NCBI RefSeq assembly: GCF_029784165.1
Contig: NC_073696.1
Coordinates: 244,450,892 to 244,514,891, forward strand
Length of the DNA stretch: 64,000 bases
From: Wyeomyia smithii
Lineage: Eukaryota; Arthropoda; Insecta; Diptera; Culicidae
Reading direction: 5' to 3'
In this document: positions 34,880-46,759 of the stretch, in pieces
Numbering within the stretch: position 1 is the first letter of the stretch
Layout of the letters: the number at the start of each line of letters is the position of its first letter
The notes under the pieces: model-generated
What the model was told of the DNA's origin: nothing
The model's database searches: none
The model's input: the letters and a program-made list of their open reading frames with translations, nothing else
Made by a program: the position numbers and the translations under genes

Positions 34880-36250
34880 ATACCCTGCACATGGACAAAA
34901 AAGATCATCGCCTGGACTGTAGCAATTATCGGGGCATAACTCTTCTCAATACCGTGTACAAAATTCTCTCCCGCATCCTGTTCCACAGACTGAGGCCGTT
35001 GCAGGAGACCTTTGTTGGCGAGTACCAATGCGGTTTTCGAGGGGGACGCTCCACGACGGACCAAATGTTTACCTTGCGACAAATCCTCGATAAATTTCGA
35101 AAGTTTAACTTGCAGACACACTATCTGTTCATACACTTCAAGGCAGCGTACGATTCAGTTAAGAGAAATGTGGTATGGCAGATTATGATCGAACATGGCT
35201 TCCCATCAATGCTGATTAGGCAGATACGTGCCACCCTTGAAGGTTCTACATCAAACGTCAGGATAGCCGGTAGGATATCGGACTCGTTCGTGACGTTAGA
35301 TGGTTTGAAGCAGGGTGACGGGCTGTCGAACTAATTGTTCAACATCGCATTGGAAAGTGCTATACGGAGGGCTGGTGTGCAGAGAAGCGGCACCATCATT
35401 ACGAAGTCGCACATGCTTCTCGGTTTTGCGGACGATATCGACATCATTGGTACCAACCGTAGAGCTGTGGAAGAGGCCTTCGGACCTCTCAGGAGGGAAG
35501 CTGCGAGATTAGGGCTTGTCAGAAACTCTGCCAAAACGAAATACATGGTGGCTGGCAGAGTGCGTGGTAGTCCGTCGGAGGTTGGTGCTGCCGTGGTGCT
35601 AGATGGGGAAACATTTGAAGTAGTCGACGAATTTATTTACCTGGGAACATTAGTGACATGTGACTACGAGGATAGCCGTGAGATAAAGAGGCGGATAGCA
35701 ACCGCAAACAAGGCCTTTTACGGACTACGTAACCAGCTAAGGTCCCGCATTCTGCAAATCCGTACAAAACTTGCACTCTATAAAACACTGATTCTGCCGG
35801 TGGCCCTTCCGGCCATGAATCATGGACGCTGAAAGAGGCTAATCGGCGAGCTCTTGGTGTTTTTTAACGTGAATTTTGCGTTCAATCCTAGGTGGCAAAC
35901 TAGATAATGGTGTTTGGCGCAGACGCATGAACCATGAAGTGTACCAGGCATACAAATCGGCGGATATAGTCAAGCGGATAAAACACGGCAGGCTTCAGTG
36001 GGCTGGGCATGTAGCGAGAATGAAGAGCGTCAAGCGAAGGCTATATTTAGCAGGAATCCCGATAGAGGTCGCCGACTTCGGGGTAGACCCCGCACTAGTT
36101 GGATGTGGTCTGTCGACGAGGATACACGCGAAATAGGTGTTATGGGCGATTGGAGGATAGCAGCCCAAGACCGAGGGACATAGCGACGCATTCTGGATTC
36201 GGCACTGGATCGATAATCGGTCTGTCGCCTTAAAAGTAAGTAAAGTAAGT
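34880..36250 (+). mobile_element. RTE-like retrotransposon, RT to 3' end, few lesions
   Basis: The RT starts inside the domain with DCSNYRGITLLNTVYKILS at about 34915. FIHFKAAYDSVKRN follows (first catalytic box, D to H-F change), then DGLKQGDGLSN (motif B). A single TAA at 35332-35334 replaces a Leu codon, and the same frame continues with LFNIALE, FADDIDIIG (catalytic box near 35427) and FEVVDEFIYLGTLVTCDYED. A frameshift near 35820 separates the C-terminal part (RRMNHEVYQAYKSADIVKRI, QWAGHVARM). The 3' end carries TTAAAAGTAAGTAAAGTAAG at about 36231-36250. It is 5'-truncated and the endonuclease is missing. Same family as 20625-23014. Confidence 0.9.
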
Positions 36251-36970
36251 TAGTGCACATGCAAGCAAACAAGACATCACGGTCATTAACAAACACTACC
36301 CGCAAACTCATAGCTATGAGCAGTGGCTAGATGGTTGAAAAAAAAAAACAAAATAAAAACGACGCAAAATTTTTAACAGGTCCGGAGATGTTCAGCAATG
36401 CTGTGCAGTTCGCCGGTTAGTCCGTCTGCTTTGGAACGCTGTGATCGAAAGCGTGGCCTGCTCACCCTTCCTGCGCTAAAATTAGCTGCTGCTCTGCCGA
36501 TTGCGAGCGACTTTCCAATAAGAGCTAACCGTCCCCTCGCAGCAGTAATAAATTTTTGATCTGTTGATGCTAAAGGCGCCTAACGATGAATTCATCGTTA
36601 AAAATTTTGGTATGATTTACCTCCGAAAAGAAAAATGAAAGTGAAAAAAGCTCTTGGACGCGTTGGAAACATTGTAACACTTGAAGTATTTGAAATTGTG
36701 TGTAACAATGAAATAATTCAGAATGTTGTTAAATGATTCAAAAGACAGAGTTGTACTAGTAAATGGACATGTTTCGTTTTGATCGGATCTTTGCTCAAAT
36801 GATTTGTTTATAGTGTGAATAAAGTATGTTCGGAGCAAAATTTCACTAGAACATAACTTGGTTGATAGTTATTTTACATTGATATGAATCCAAAAGAATA
36901 TATAAATACTTTTATTTTATTTTTCTCTAAACATGATGTGACTTTGAGCGTGTGAATTTGCAAGCTAACA
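36251..36970. other. No gene recognised
   Basis: Non-repetitive-looking sequence with a short GC-richer part (36370-36530). No domain, repeat or signal could be supported. Confidence 0.4.
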
Positions 36971-37210
36971 GGTAATCGCTCCTATATTCATCCCAGTACC
37001 TATATTCATCTCATCACGCCTTTTCGATCAATTTAACGTCAAACTTTACCATATAATAAAACGTAAAACTTTCAACAACTTGCCTAATCGAGAAGCAAAT
37101 AGATTTACTTTCAAAATTTGTAGAATTTTGACGGTAAATTCGACAAATGAGAGAAATAAGATGAATATAGGTGCACCTGGCTGTTGAAATGAATAATGGA
37201 GCGATTACCC
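36971..37210. mobile_element. Short MITE, GGTAATCGCTCC ends
   Basis: The left end GGTAATCGCTCCTATATTCA and the right end (reverse complement GGGTAATCGCTCCATTATTC) form an imperfect inverted repeat about 240 bp apart. TA follows the right end. CCTATATTCATC repeats near the left end and GATGAATATAGGTGCACC near the right. Related to 27605-28590. Confidence 0.6.
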
Positions 37211-38402
37211 TATATCTGTTCCATTGCTGTTTAGTTACAATTTTCGGGTGTCCAAATTATTGTGGTTTCGGAGTTACAGTTCGTAATGTTCGATACCATA
37301 ACAGAGAATTTTTTTTTTTGTGAATTTGGCGAATCCTTGATTTTTTTTGTTTACTTTGCATAAATGTTTTGTTGTTTTATGAATAAATGAGAAAAATTTA
37401 ATTTTCGACCAGCCCCCCTTAAAGTCATGGAGTATTTTACTTTTTGGATAATTTTTCTCTCTATCCTATTTTTTATATCACTCTCCCTTATTTTCAACTG
37501 CTATTCATTTCTCAAAAGGAACTAAGAGTGAAAGACAACACTGTGCATAATTTGCATACTCTGTGTAGTTCGTAAATTGATTGAAAAACATGAATCTTTT
37601 ATTTTCAATTGTTTTTTACTAAATTAGATTTTACCATACAGCCTAGGTCTTCAAAAAGAGTTACGAGTACACTTTTAACACCTTCATTTAAAAAAATGAA
37701 TTTGAAATAGAATTAAATTAACAACATTCAACAGCATTTTGAATTGACATTTCAACAGCAGTTATAAGAATTTCAATAAAATCTTTTACCACTTGATCCT
37801 GACTGATTTTATCAAAATTTTTGTTGATTTCTTGAAATATTCATACGTATAATTCAAGCAACTTTAATATGATAACAAAGCATTTAACGCGTTTCTGTGT
37901 AATTCTGAACTATAATTCCTTGAGTGTAAGTTTGAAGAACTTTGCTGCAATTCGTAGAAAATATTCGATGCTAATCCATGATCTATAATCATTATGTTCT
38001 TTTCTGGGTCTTGCAATTTTTGAAAACGAAGCCGTTGTGTTATTTGAAGTTGGATTATGGGGAATTTTTCAATAGTATAGTGGATTATGGGGAATTATAT
38101 CAATAGTATGAATTGACAAAAATATTTGCTGTTCTGGAATGAAAACTGCATCATTGTTATCTTTACTGTTTTTTGTTATCATTACTGTTCGATTATGTCA
38201 AAAATTCAGTATTTTGTTTACCCTTTGGAAAACCATGTCTTCAATTTAATTTTAAACAATTTGGTTTACTGGCATTAAAAATTTATGTGTAGTAATAGTT
38301 AGTATAACGAAGGTTTCTGCACTGCTAGGTGGATTAATTCTGGTGTTTTTATATAATTGAAGTCAACTGTAAAAAAAAATGATCATTGCCCATTGATCCT
38401 TA
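37211..38402. other. AT-rich, no gene recognised
   Basis: A short direct duplication, GGATTATGGGGAAT, occurs twice near 38053 and 38082. GCTAGGTGGATTAATTC at about 38326 resembles the right border of the composite culicine repeat (43320-43340), suggesting a truncated neighbour copy. Nothing else was seen. Confidence 0.4.
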
Positions 38403-38516
38403 TTGCCTTTCTCCTAGAAAGGTATAGCAATCACTGGAAAAACCAAAGGTATGAAAGTGGTCCCAATGGCCGAATGTGATATACCACTCGACCCCTTTCG
38501 ACGAACTGAGCATTTT

Positions 38517-38570
38517 CTGTATGTATGTATGTATGTATGTGTGTATGTGTGTATGTGTGTGTGTATGTGC
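38517..38570. repeat. TATG/TGTG microsatellite
   Basis: A run of TATG passing into TGTG repeats, at the usual position within the culicine repeat unit. A poorer version lies at about 39155-39200. Confidence 0.85.
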
Positions 38571-39753
38571 AACTTTTTTTTTGTCACTCACTTTTCTCAG
38601 AGCCGGCTGGACCGATTTTGATAAAATTAATTGCAAATGAAAGGTCTAGTTGCGCCATAGGTTGCTATTGAATTTCATTGTAATCGGATTTTTAGTTTAG
38701 AGGTTGTGTATCAAAAGTAAAAATCACGAAACATCAATATCTCAGAAACCACATAACCGATTTCAATAAAACTGGTTTCAAATGATCGGGCTGCCTCCAG
38801 AACCCTTAACTTTCAAATTTCGTTATGATTGAACATATGGTTCAAAAGTTATGTAAAGAAAAGTTTACCTAAGGTTGTTTAAACTCACTCATTTTTCTCA
38901 GAGATGGCTGAACCGATTTTCACAAAATTAGTGTCAAATGTAAGGTCTAGTTGCCCCATAGGTTGCTATTTAATTTAATTGCAATCGGATTGTAACTTTG
39001 ACCGTTGTTCATAAAAATGTGAAATCACATAATGAAAGTAAACATATTGACTTTCTCCTAACGATCACTGGCTAATTAAAAGGTAGAAAAGTGATCCAAA
39101 TGGCCGAATGTCATATACTACTCGACTCAGTACGACGAATCGAGCATTTTCTGCATGTATGCATGTATATGTTTGTGTGTCGGTGTGTACGTGTGTATGT
39201 GCACCTTTTTTTCGTATGTGAACTCACTTTTCTCAGAAATGGTCTGACCGATTCTTTCTATCTTGGTGTCAAATGAAGGGTCTATTCGCCGTTTTGGTTG
39301 CTATTGAATTTCATTGTAATCAAACTTTTAGTTTTGGCGCTGCGTCAGAATGTGAAAATCGCTCTTATATCTCAGAAGCTATGAACATAGTTTAATTCAA
39401 ATTATTGGGCTTTTAAACCCTTAAACAATGAATTACATGATGTTTAAACATGTGGTTTGAAAGTTATAGAAAGAAACGTAATCCGCAGACTGTTTAAAAC
39501 TATAGCTCCAATCAAAATATGTGGCCTCAACATCATTTAAATTTGATATTGTACTATTTCAATGTTTGCGGCCTTGCTCGGGATTGAAGTTGAAATTAAA
39601 AGTCATTTCTATCATTTCACTTTTTTCCTTTCTCCTATTGCCTTTCTCCTAAAAAGGTATAGCAATCACTGCAAAAACTACAGGTATAAAAGTGCTCAAA
39701 AGGGCCGGATGTCGTTTATCACTCGACTCAGTTCGAAGAGCTGAGCATTTGAT

Positions 39754-39939
<186 letters not shown>

Positions 39940-40965
39940 CTGTTTGTATAACGCTCTCCCAATCTCACTCGATTTTCTCAGAAATGGCTGAACCGATTTC
40001 AATGAAATCAATTGCAAATGAAAGGTCTAGTTGCCCTATAAGACCCTATAAAATTATATTGTAATATGATTTCTAGTTTATAGGTTATGTATCAAAATGT
40101 AAAAATCATGAAACATCAATATCTCAGAAACTACACAACCGATTTGAATAAAATTGGTTTCAAATGAACGGGCTACCTAAAAACCCTCAACTTTTTAATT
40201 TTATGAAGATTGAACATATGGTTCAGAAGTTACAGAAAGAAACGTGTTCTGAAGACTGTTTAATCTAACTCATGTTTCTCAGAGATGGCTGGACCGATTT
40301 TCATAAAATCAATGTCATATGGAAGGTCTTGTTGCCCCATAGGACACTAATGATTTTTTTTTTGCAAACGGATTATTACTTTGCCTGTTATGTTTAAAAA
40401 TGTGAAATCCAGCTATGAAAAGAAATATATTCCGAAAACTACTTGGACTCACTCACTTTTCTCAGAGATAGTTGAACCGATTTCCACAGAATTAGTATCA
40501 AATGAAAGGACTAGCTGCCTCATAACACTCCATTGAATTTTGCTGTAATCGAGCTGTAACTTCGTCTGTAATGTATCGAAATGTGAAAATCACGAAAATT
40601 CATTATCTTAGAAACTACACAACCGATTTGAACAATATAGATATCATATGAACGGGCAAGTTAAGGGTTAACTGATGAATTATGATTAAACACGTTGTTT
40701 CAAAGTTTGGCAGCCCTATACGTTTCCTTTTGATTTGATTGTAATCAAACTTGAGCAACCGTTATATTTAAATTTGTAAAACAACGAAAGTCTATTATCT
40801 CAAGTATTAAACGACTTATTTGAACATAATTAGTGTCATACAAAGGAGTCATCTCTCACAATTACAAGTAACAAACTTCATAACAATTTGATATGCTGTT
40901 CAAAAGTTTTGGAAAGTAAAGAAATTCAAAGACTATTCAACACTTTACCTGCTTTGATCAATATA

Positions 40966-42101
40966 GGGGTACTGGGGGTAAGCCCGGCACTGAGGGTAAG
41001 ACCGTCACCACTAGGATTTTACTAGAAAACGCTAAATAACTGTGTTTTGGAATATGTCAAGTGTTGGTATTTAATATTTTAGACATTTTAAGACACATCG
41101 AAGCCACCTTGAAACGTCAAACGTCAAAATAATAGACAAAACATACGCTACTGCAGCTGATGTGTAAACAAATGTAATTTTTCGTGAGTGGAACTTAAGC
41201 TTCTATTCATTTGAAAAGACTAAAATAATTTTTCGTTGCTCTACAATTTATTGCCTGGATTGTTAGCAATCACAGGAATTCGATCTGAGGTAAATTGAAG
41301 CGATAAATTTGTAGAAATACTCGTTTTAAAAAAATGTATGCTGTCGGGGTAACACCGTCACCCAGTGAGTGGGGTAAGCCCGACATGGTCTGAGACTAGT
41401 TGGATGTTACTAACACATATTTCTCAACTATTACCGATGTCTCGCTGATAAATAAATTAATTAATCGACTTAGAACCATGCGCTCAAGCTCTTCTGTGAT
41501 TTATTATTGATTCCAAGGGTTATTAGAGCTGTCAAATGTACTGAATCAAGTCTCAAAACTGACGGCTTTTCCGGTGGTATTTGAAATATGCTCCGGTGTG
41601 GTCAATGTGTTCCTGGCTTCAATGAAACTAGTTAATAATATGATTTAACGTGCCACATGATAAGCTTGCCGAGTATCAATTTCTTTCATTGTTTATACAT
41701 AATGTTCACCGGAACTTGTTCCGGCAATCTACCCAGAACCAGTTAACTGACAACAACCAAATTCAACAGTAACATACAGAAATGTAAGATCTCTCATTCG
41801 GCGGTTTCCGAATTCAAATTGGTTCAGTTAATTCGAGTTAATTCATGAACAAACTTAGTTGCCGGTGTTACCCCCAAGGGGTGCCGGTTTCACCCGCACT
41901 GATTGCTAAACGTCGTTTTTATCTTAGTTTCAAAACATCACTACTCCTTGTAAAATAACAGTTTGAACATACTGAAAACCTTCATATCTTGTAGAAAACA
42001 ATCTGGGCAATGATTCTGTGAAAGAAATATAACAATATTCGCCATCAAGTGCTACTAAAGAATCATTTTCCTTAGGGGGCCGGGCTTACCCCCAGTACCC
42101 C
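40966..42101. mobile_element. MITE with GGGGTACTGGGGGTAAGCCC ends, TATA/TA flanks
   Basis: The left end GGGGTACTGGGGGTAAGCCC and the right end match in reverse complement over at least 23 bp (to CGGC), flanked by TATA on both sides (40962-40965 and 42102-42105). The GGTAACACCGTCACC and GGGGTAAGCCCGACATGG blocks inside are internal variants of the end. The host sequence resumes correctly: GGCCTCAACTTGATTTAAAT after the element parallels GGCCTCAACATCATTTAAAT at about 39522 in an uninterrupted unit, which defines the empty site. There is no transposase. Confidence 0.85.
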
Positions 42102-42244
42102 TATACGGCCTCAACTTGATTTAAATGTGGTATCGTACTATTTGAACGTTCCCGGTATCGCTCGTGATTAAATTGTTCGAAATTAAGTGTCATTTCTTTT
42201 ATTTCGCTATTTCTTAAGCACTAACATTACGTCAAATTTCATAT

Positions 42245-43203
42245 TTTATACTTCAATTAGTCACATATAGCCTTATTAAGAAATATCTGCGGCAAATTTC
42301 TTTGGAAGGGTCAGTTTTCTAAAGTTGAGCGCAAAGAGTTGTATTTGCCAGTATGCAAAGGAGGTCTCTCTCTTGTCGATATAGAATCAAAATCAAAAGC
42401 ACTTTTCATAAAAAATGTTCTTGTATCGAAAATCAAGCCATTATCGATGAATTCATGCTTCATCAAGAAAATAATGCGAGTCTCACAAAAAATACGCGTG
42501 ACTGGATTCAAACGGCACAAAGCCTTCGGAATTTAAATTACACCGCATGCCAACAGTTTTACGACTATCTGATTGATTTGCAGAACAATACGATCAAGCA
42601 ACAAGTTACTGGACCAAATATGCTCTGGGAAAATATTTTTGAGAATACCAGTCGTAGTTTTTTGTCATCTGATGCTAAGACAACGTTGTTTTTAGTAACA
42701 AGAGATATTATTCCATCCAAGGTGAAGCTCTTCAATCATCGCGTAAGAGGAGTTGATTCTTCTACGTGCAATTATTGCAGAAGAATTGATACAGTGGAAC
42801 ATAGGATTAAAATGTGCTTAGCTTCGAATTTAATTTGGGGATGGCTGAATGGAATAATTAAAAACAAATTCAAAATCAATATAAATGACGCTCAAGAACT
42901 GCTGTTCTGCGGCATAAGCAAGAGAAATTTCAAGTATAAGGCTGCATTATGGCTAATGGTAGAAACTATGTCGTATTGTCTGGTCAAGAATGATACGGGA
43001 AATATAAAAGAGTTGCAAAGTAGAATCCGTGAAACGCGTTGGAATAAACGAAAAATATTTGCAATTGAATTTAAACACTTTTTGAACATATTTTAAAACA
43101 AAAACTGTTATTTGTAACGAAGTTGAATGGAAAATGTATACTATAGTTAAGTGTGATTTGTAGAATATATGTTATATTGTTCAAATAAATAATAAAAAAA
43201 AAA
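42245..43203 (+). mobile_element. L1-like LINE, C-terminal end with poly(A)
   Basis: It opens with FLWKGQFSKVERKELYLPVC then KGGLSLVDIESKSKALFIKN (frame through 42339), and shifts frame near 42420 into the 247-codon frame 42353-43096. That frame carries a CCHC zinc knuckle, C-X2-C-X7-H-X4-C (C139, C142, H150, C155 of the frame), the hallmark of L1-type ORF2 C-termini. The stop at 43094-43096 is followed by a short 3' UTR and an A-rich tail (43182-43203). The copy is 5'-truncated, with no RT or endonuclease. The long open 3' frame suggests moderate age. Confidence 0.75.
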
Positions 43204-43345
43204 TTACAACATCAATATTTTTGAACCCAAAGAGTGAATATACCTTTATTGGATTTAAGCATTCATGTAAATCTATTTTTACAAACAATAAGTTTGAATG
43301 AGAAAGGCTGAGTCTGACCGCTAGTCGGATTAATTTAGGTTTTCC

Positions 43346-43884
43346 TAATCCATCACCTTCTTGCCAAGTTTTTCGGTGAAAATGGCTTTCTCCGTTTCGG
43401 GGATATCCTTATTTTTGCTTACAGTGAAATATTGTGGCCCAGGAAGGTTTTTATAGTCCAATTTCACATATGTTTCATCGTCCATGATGATGCAACCAGA
43501 ATTTTTGCAATATTCTGAATCATACAGTTTCTGGGCTCTTGGTTTGACAGAAGCGGTTTGATTTGGATTCCTTTTAGGTATTCAAAAACTAAACCGTTTT
43601 TTGATGTTATGACGTACAGAAATGTGTAAACAAAAGGACGCAGCCAGTAGAATTCGAAACATTTCAATCGATTCAAAATGACCGTTGACATTAGGTGTGC
43701 TTATAATTTCGGGAACAGACTATAGTTCTTCAAAGTTTTCCTCATAGGTTGCAACATTTTGTGAGACAGCCCTCCTTTCCCTTCCCCCAAGCGGTAGGTA
43801 TTTTGTGGACATTTCGTTACAAAATTTCAGTCGGTTTCGCGCTACTAGGGAACGAAATGAAATGTGTCATTAGATGGAGGCCCA
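43346..43884. other. No gene recognised
   Basis: Short minus-strand frames only (75 codons, 43464-43691). No repeat or motif could be supported. Confidence 0.4.
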
Positions 43885-44335
43885 TTTTTTTTTCTGTGTG
43901 GACTCATCACTGCGACCAGAGCTTAGATCGATTGTGATATTGTTCAGGTTTTTTTCTGTACTACGCACTTCATATTATTAGCAGTAACACTATTGAAGTA
44001 AGTGATACGCTTGTCATTCATATCAGTGCTTATGTGCAATTACTTTTCCGTTTCAAGCTTACTGCTCTACTATACCGAGCCTCTGTCCATCCTTACAATA
44101 TGTTACTCACACCAGTTTTGTTATACTAGGGACTTATTTTTGTTAGGAGGAGAGTCAACAGGGGTACTGTAGAATCCAGATTGAAGGAAGGGTACGTGGT
44201 GGGGAGCCTGAGAATAAACCCATGCTAAAAGTCTTTTGACAACCAAATGGCCAGATTCTACTAAGATTCGAACCCACGACCACTCGCTTACCAAAGCGGA
44301 TTCTGTAACCTTGCGGCTACGGAGGCCCATATATG
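43885..44335 (-). mobile_element. tRNA-headed SINE, repeat A family
   Basis: On the minus strand the head reads GGGCCTCCGTAGCCGCAAGG and then CGTGGGTTCGAATCTTAG, containing a B box GGTTCGAATCT (near 44265-44280). The body continues leftwards through the repeat-A segment (44105-43898, shared with 9832-10045) and ends at an A-run (T-run on the plus strand, about 43884-43893). GGAGGCCCAT occurs at both edges (about 43875 and 44322); this may be a target duplication or coincidence with the head sequence. Confidence 0.6.
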
Positions 44336-44339
44336 ACCG

Positions 44340-44692
44340 TCTATTTTATCGCTAACCGTCTGCTCTCGCTTATTTTCCGTCGGTCTAGTTCCGCCACTGT
44401 TGTTGTGTCAATCACCGACGCTCGGGGAGGCGACTTCACCCAGGACCCTAACTTACGGCCCGTTGATTAACGGAACGGCGCCAACAGCTTAGCTTCCTCG
44501 TGCAATGAAAGGCGGGATCCCAGAGATTTTTCGCCTCTTAAATCTCCCGGTGTCGCCTAGGATTAAATTTAGACCAGTAGGGTTGGTTGCGAGTGGATCA
44601 CGCCACCCCACAACTAACAACACCTATGTCGGCGTTGGGATTCAAACCCAGGCCACCAGCGTGGTTGGCTGAGATGTTACCAACTACGACCA
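44340..44692 (-). mobile_element. Feilai-type SINE, diverged minus-strand copy
   Basis: The reverse complement matches the 7130-7478 SINE: GAGGCGAAAAATCTCTGGGA-type wording, CACCTATGTCGGCG, and the tail-side TCGCTTATTTTCCGTCGGTC. The B box has decayed (GGGTTTGAATCCC). It sits back to back with the preceding SINE in the same orientation. It lacks a clean A-tail and target duplication. Confidence 0.8.
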
Positions 44693-45180
44693 GACTTCAC
44701 CAGGCACGACACGAGGAGCTTCTATGAAGCGATTAACGAAGTTAAGGACAGGACGGTGCCAGTTCCTGCCATGTGTAGTGACAGGAAGGGTAGCCTGATT
44801 ACCGTTCAGTCGCAGGTGGCCAGGAGTTGGAAACAACTTTTCGAGGTCTTGGCGAACGGTTAGACAGGTAGGAGAGTTGGCGAAAGGGAACAGGAGACAA
44901 AATTGGGAGAGGTGGATAAGCTGTGGATCTGCCAACCTTGGACGAGATGAAAAAGGCTTGCAGAGAGCTGAAGAACCACAAATCCACTGGGAAGGACTTA
45001 TCGGGCAATTTTTTATCCCCACGAAATACGCGCTCTGCGGGACGCTGATCATCCCGTTGGCGCTCTATAGATATTAATCGTGAACGTGGAAGGAGGCTGA
45101 TCGGCAAGCGATTGACGTCTTCAACCGTAGAATCCTGCGATCAATAGTCGGTCAAGCTGAGGAAACACGGCTGGCCACCA
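44693..45180 (+). pseudogene. RTE fragment
   Basis: Frames read RSFYEAINEVKDRTVPVPAM, then CSDRKGSLITVQSQVARSWK (the linker just before RT), followed after a deletion by TKYALCGTLIIPLALYRY, TWKEADRQAIDVFNRRILRS and IVGQAEETRLA, the C-terminal RTE region seen also at 20912 and 35700. The RT core is missing and there are several stops. The right part (from 45015) is duplicated at 46168. Confidence 0.75.
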
Positions 45181-45494
45181 TGCTTGGTATACTCCTCAAT
45201 ATGTGAGAACAGTAGAGTGAGTTTTCACCGTTCACTTCTTGTCCAGTATGAGAGCTGCGCATAGCAATTTTCTGCACTACAGTTTTTTCTATTTTGTGCT
45301 GTGTCTCTGTTCCTCGTAGAACAACCAACACACTTGCTGCTTACATCACAGCTAAGCGCTGTTTTTTTTTTGCGAGCTCCTCTGATACACTCGATTCGCT
45401 GCTCTCTTCAAGCAAGTGCGTCGCTTTGCTCATCAGTGTGACAGTAGTTGTTTGCGCAGTGAAAGATAATTTTCTACACGGTAGTGTCTCTTAA
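45015..45494 (+). repeat. Direct duplication, copy 1 (RTE tail plus repeat B)
   Basis: Closely matches 46168-46646 over about 480 bp at an offset of 1152-1153 bp. It contains the RTE C-terminal piece (45015-45175) and repeat B (about 45178-45494). Differences are scattered single bases and a longer T-run near 45361. Confidence 0.85.
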
Positions 45495-45559
45495 AGTCGT
45501 GCGCGAGCGGTAGTATAATGTGGTTCAGCAGATTATCCTGAAGTCATGGTCTGAGGAAA

Positions 45560-46165
45560 AACTTTTTATGAACTGGTTGGAAAGATATCTATAAGCCCTA
45601 TCTATCAAAAGAGACACAGACTCGAGTATAGCCACTATCGAGGCATGACCTTCCTCAATTCCGCATATAAAATTCACTACCGCATTCTGTCTCATAGACT
45701 AAGGCCGTCGCAGGATGCCTATGTTGGTGAATACCAGTACAGTTTTCGAGCGGGACGATTTGTAACGGACCAGATGTTCACCTTGAGACAGATCCTCGAC
45801 ACGTTTTGAGAACATAGCTTGCAGATTAACTGTTTATAGACTTCAAGGAGGCGTTCCTCTCAGTGAAACGCAGCCAGTTGTGGAAATTTATGCTTGACGG
45901 GCTCTCGAACTTGCAGTTCAACATAGCCTTGGAAGTTGCTGTACGAATGGCAGGTATACAGAGGAGCGGTATTATTACCATGAAGTCGTACATGCTTGCT
46001 TGGTGTTAATCGTAAAGCTGTGGAAGAGACCTTCACGACTCTCAGGATAGAAGTTGCAAGAATTTAATTTACCATGAACACTGCTAAACCGAAATACATG
46101 GTGGATGGCATAAAGCGTCCTACGGGCGTTGGATTGCGTAGCCAGCTTAGATCCCGCCGCCTACA
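45560..46165 (+). pseudogene. RTE RT fragment between the duplicated segments
   Basis: Frames carry HYRGMTFLNSAYKIHYRILS, then HRLRPSQDAYVGEYQYSFRA and TDQMFTLRQILDTF (the RT N-terminal region, as at 34915-35100). A degraded FKEAF--VKR box, LSNLQFNIALE and SGIITMKSYMLAW-type remnants follow, then NTAKPKYMVDGI. Large deletions and many stops are present. Confidence 0.75.
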
Positions 46166-46167
46166 GA

Positions 46168-46745
46168 TCCCCACGAAATACGCGCTCTGAGGGACGCTGA
46201 TCCTCCCGGTGGCGCTCTATAGATATTAATCGTAAACGTGGAAGGAGGCTGATCGGCAAGCGCTTGACGTCTTCAACCGTAGAATCCTGCCATCAATAGT
46301 CGGTCAAGCTAATGAAACACGGCTGGCCACCATGCTTGGTATACTCCTCAATATGTGAGAACAGTAGAGTGAGTATTCACCGTTCTCTTCTTGTCCAGTA
46401 TGAGAGCTGCGCATTGCAATTTTCTGCACTACAGTTTTTTCTATTTTGTGCTGTGTCTCTGTTCCTCGTAGAACAACCAACACACTTGCTGCTTACATCA
46501 CAGCTAAGCGCTGTTTTATTTTTGCGAGCTCCTCTGATACACTCGATTCACTGCTCTCTTCAAGCAAGTGCGTTGCTAAGCTCATCAGTGTGACAGTAGT
46601 TGTTTGTGCAGTGAAAGATAATTTCCTACACGGTAGTGTTTCTCCGAGGAGAAAAGACAAGCCTGCTGGCCACGTAGCACGTATGGCGGATGAGCGACCG
46701 GCAAAGATCCGCGTATAGAGGCCTTGGTATTTTCTGTCGACGAGG
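46168..46745 (+). mobile_element. Duplication copy 2; RTE tail interrupted by repeat B
   Basis: The RTE C-terminal frame (TWKEADRQALDVFNRRILPS) runs to about 46330. Repeat B occupies about 46331-46665, and RTE resumes with GHVARMADERPAKIRV (46671-46718) and FSVDEDARTA (46730-46758). Repeat B is thus an insertion in an RTE copy. The RTE sequence is then cut by the Transib-like element at 46760. Confidence 0.75.
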
Positions 46746-46759
46746 ATGCCCGAACAGCG

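Noticed and set aside
42892..43089. 65-codon minus-strand frame within the L1-like end
   Set aside because: Antisense shadow of the CCHC-bearing plus-strand frame.
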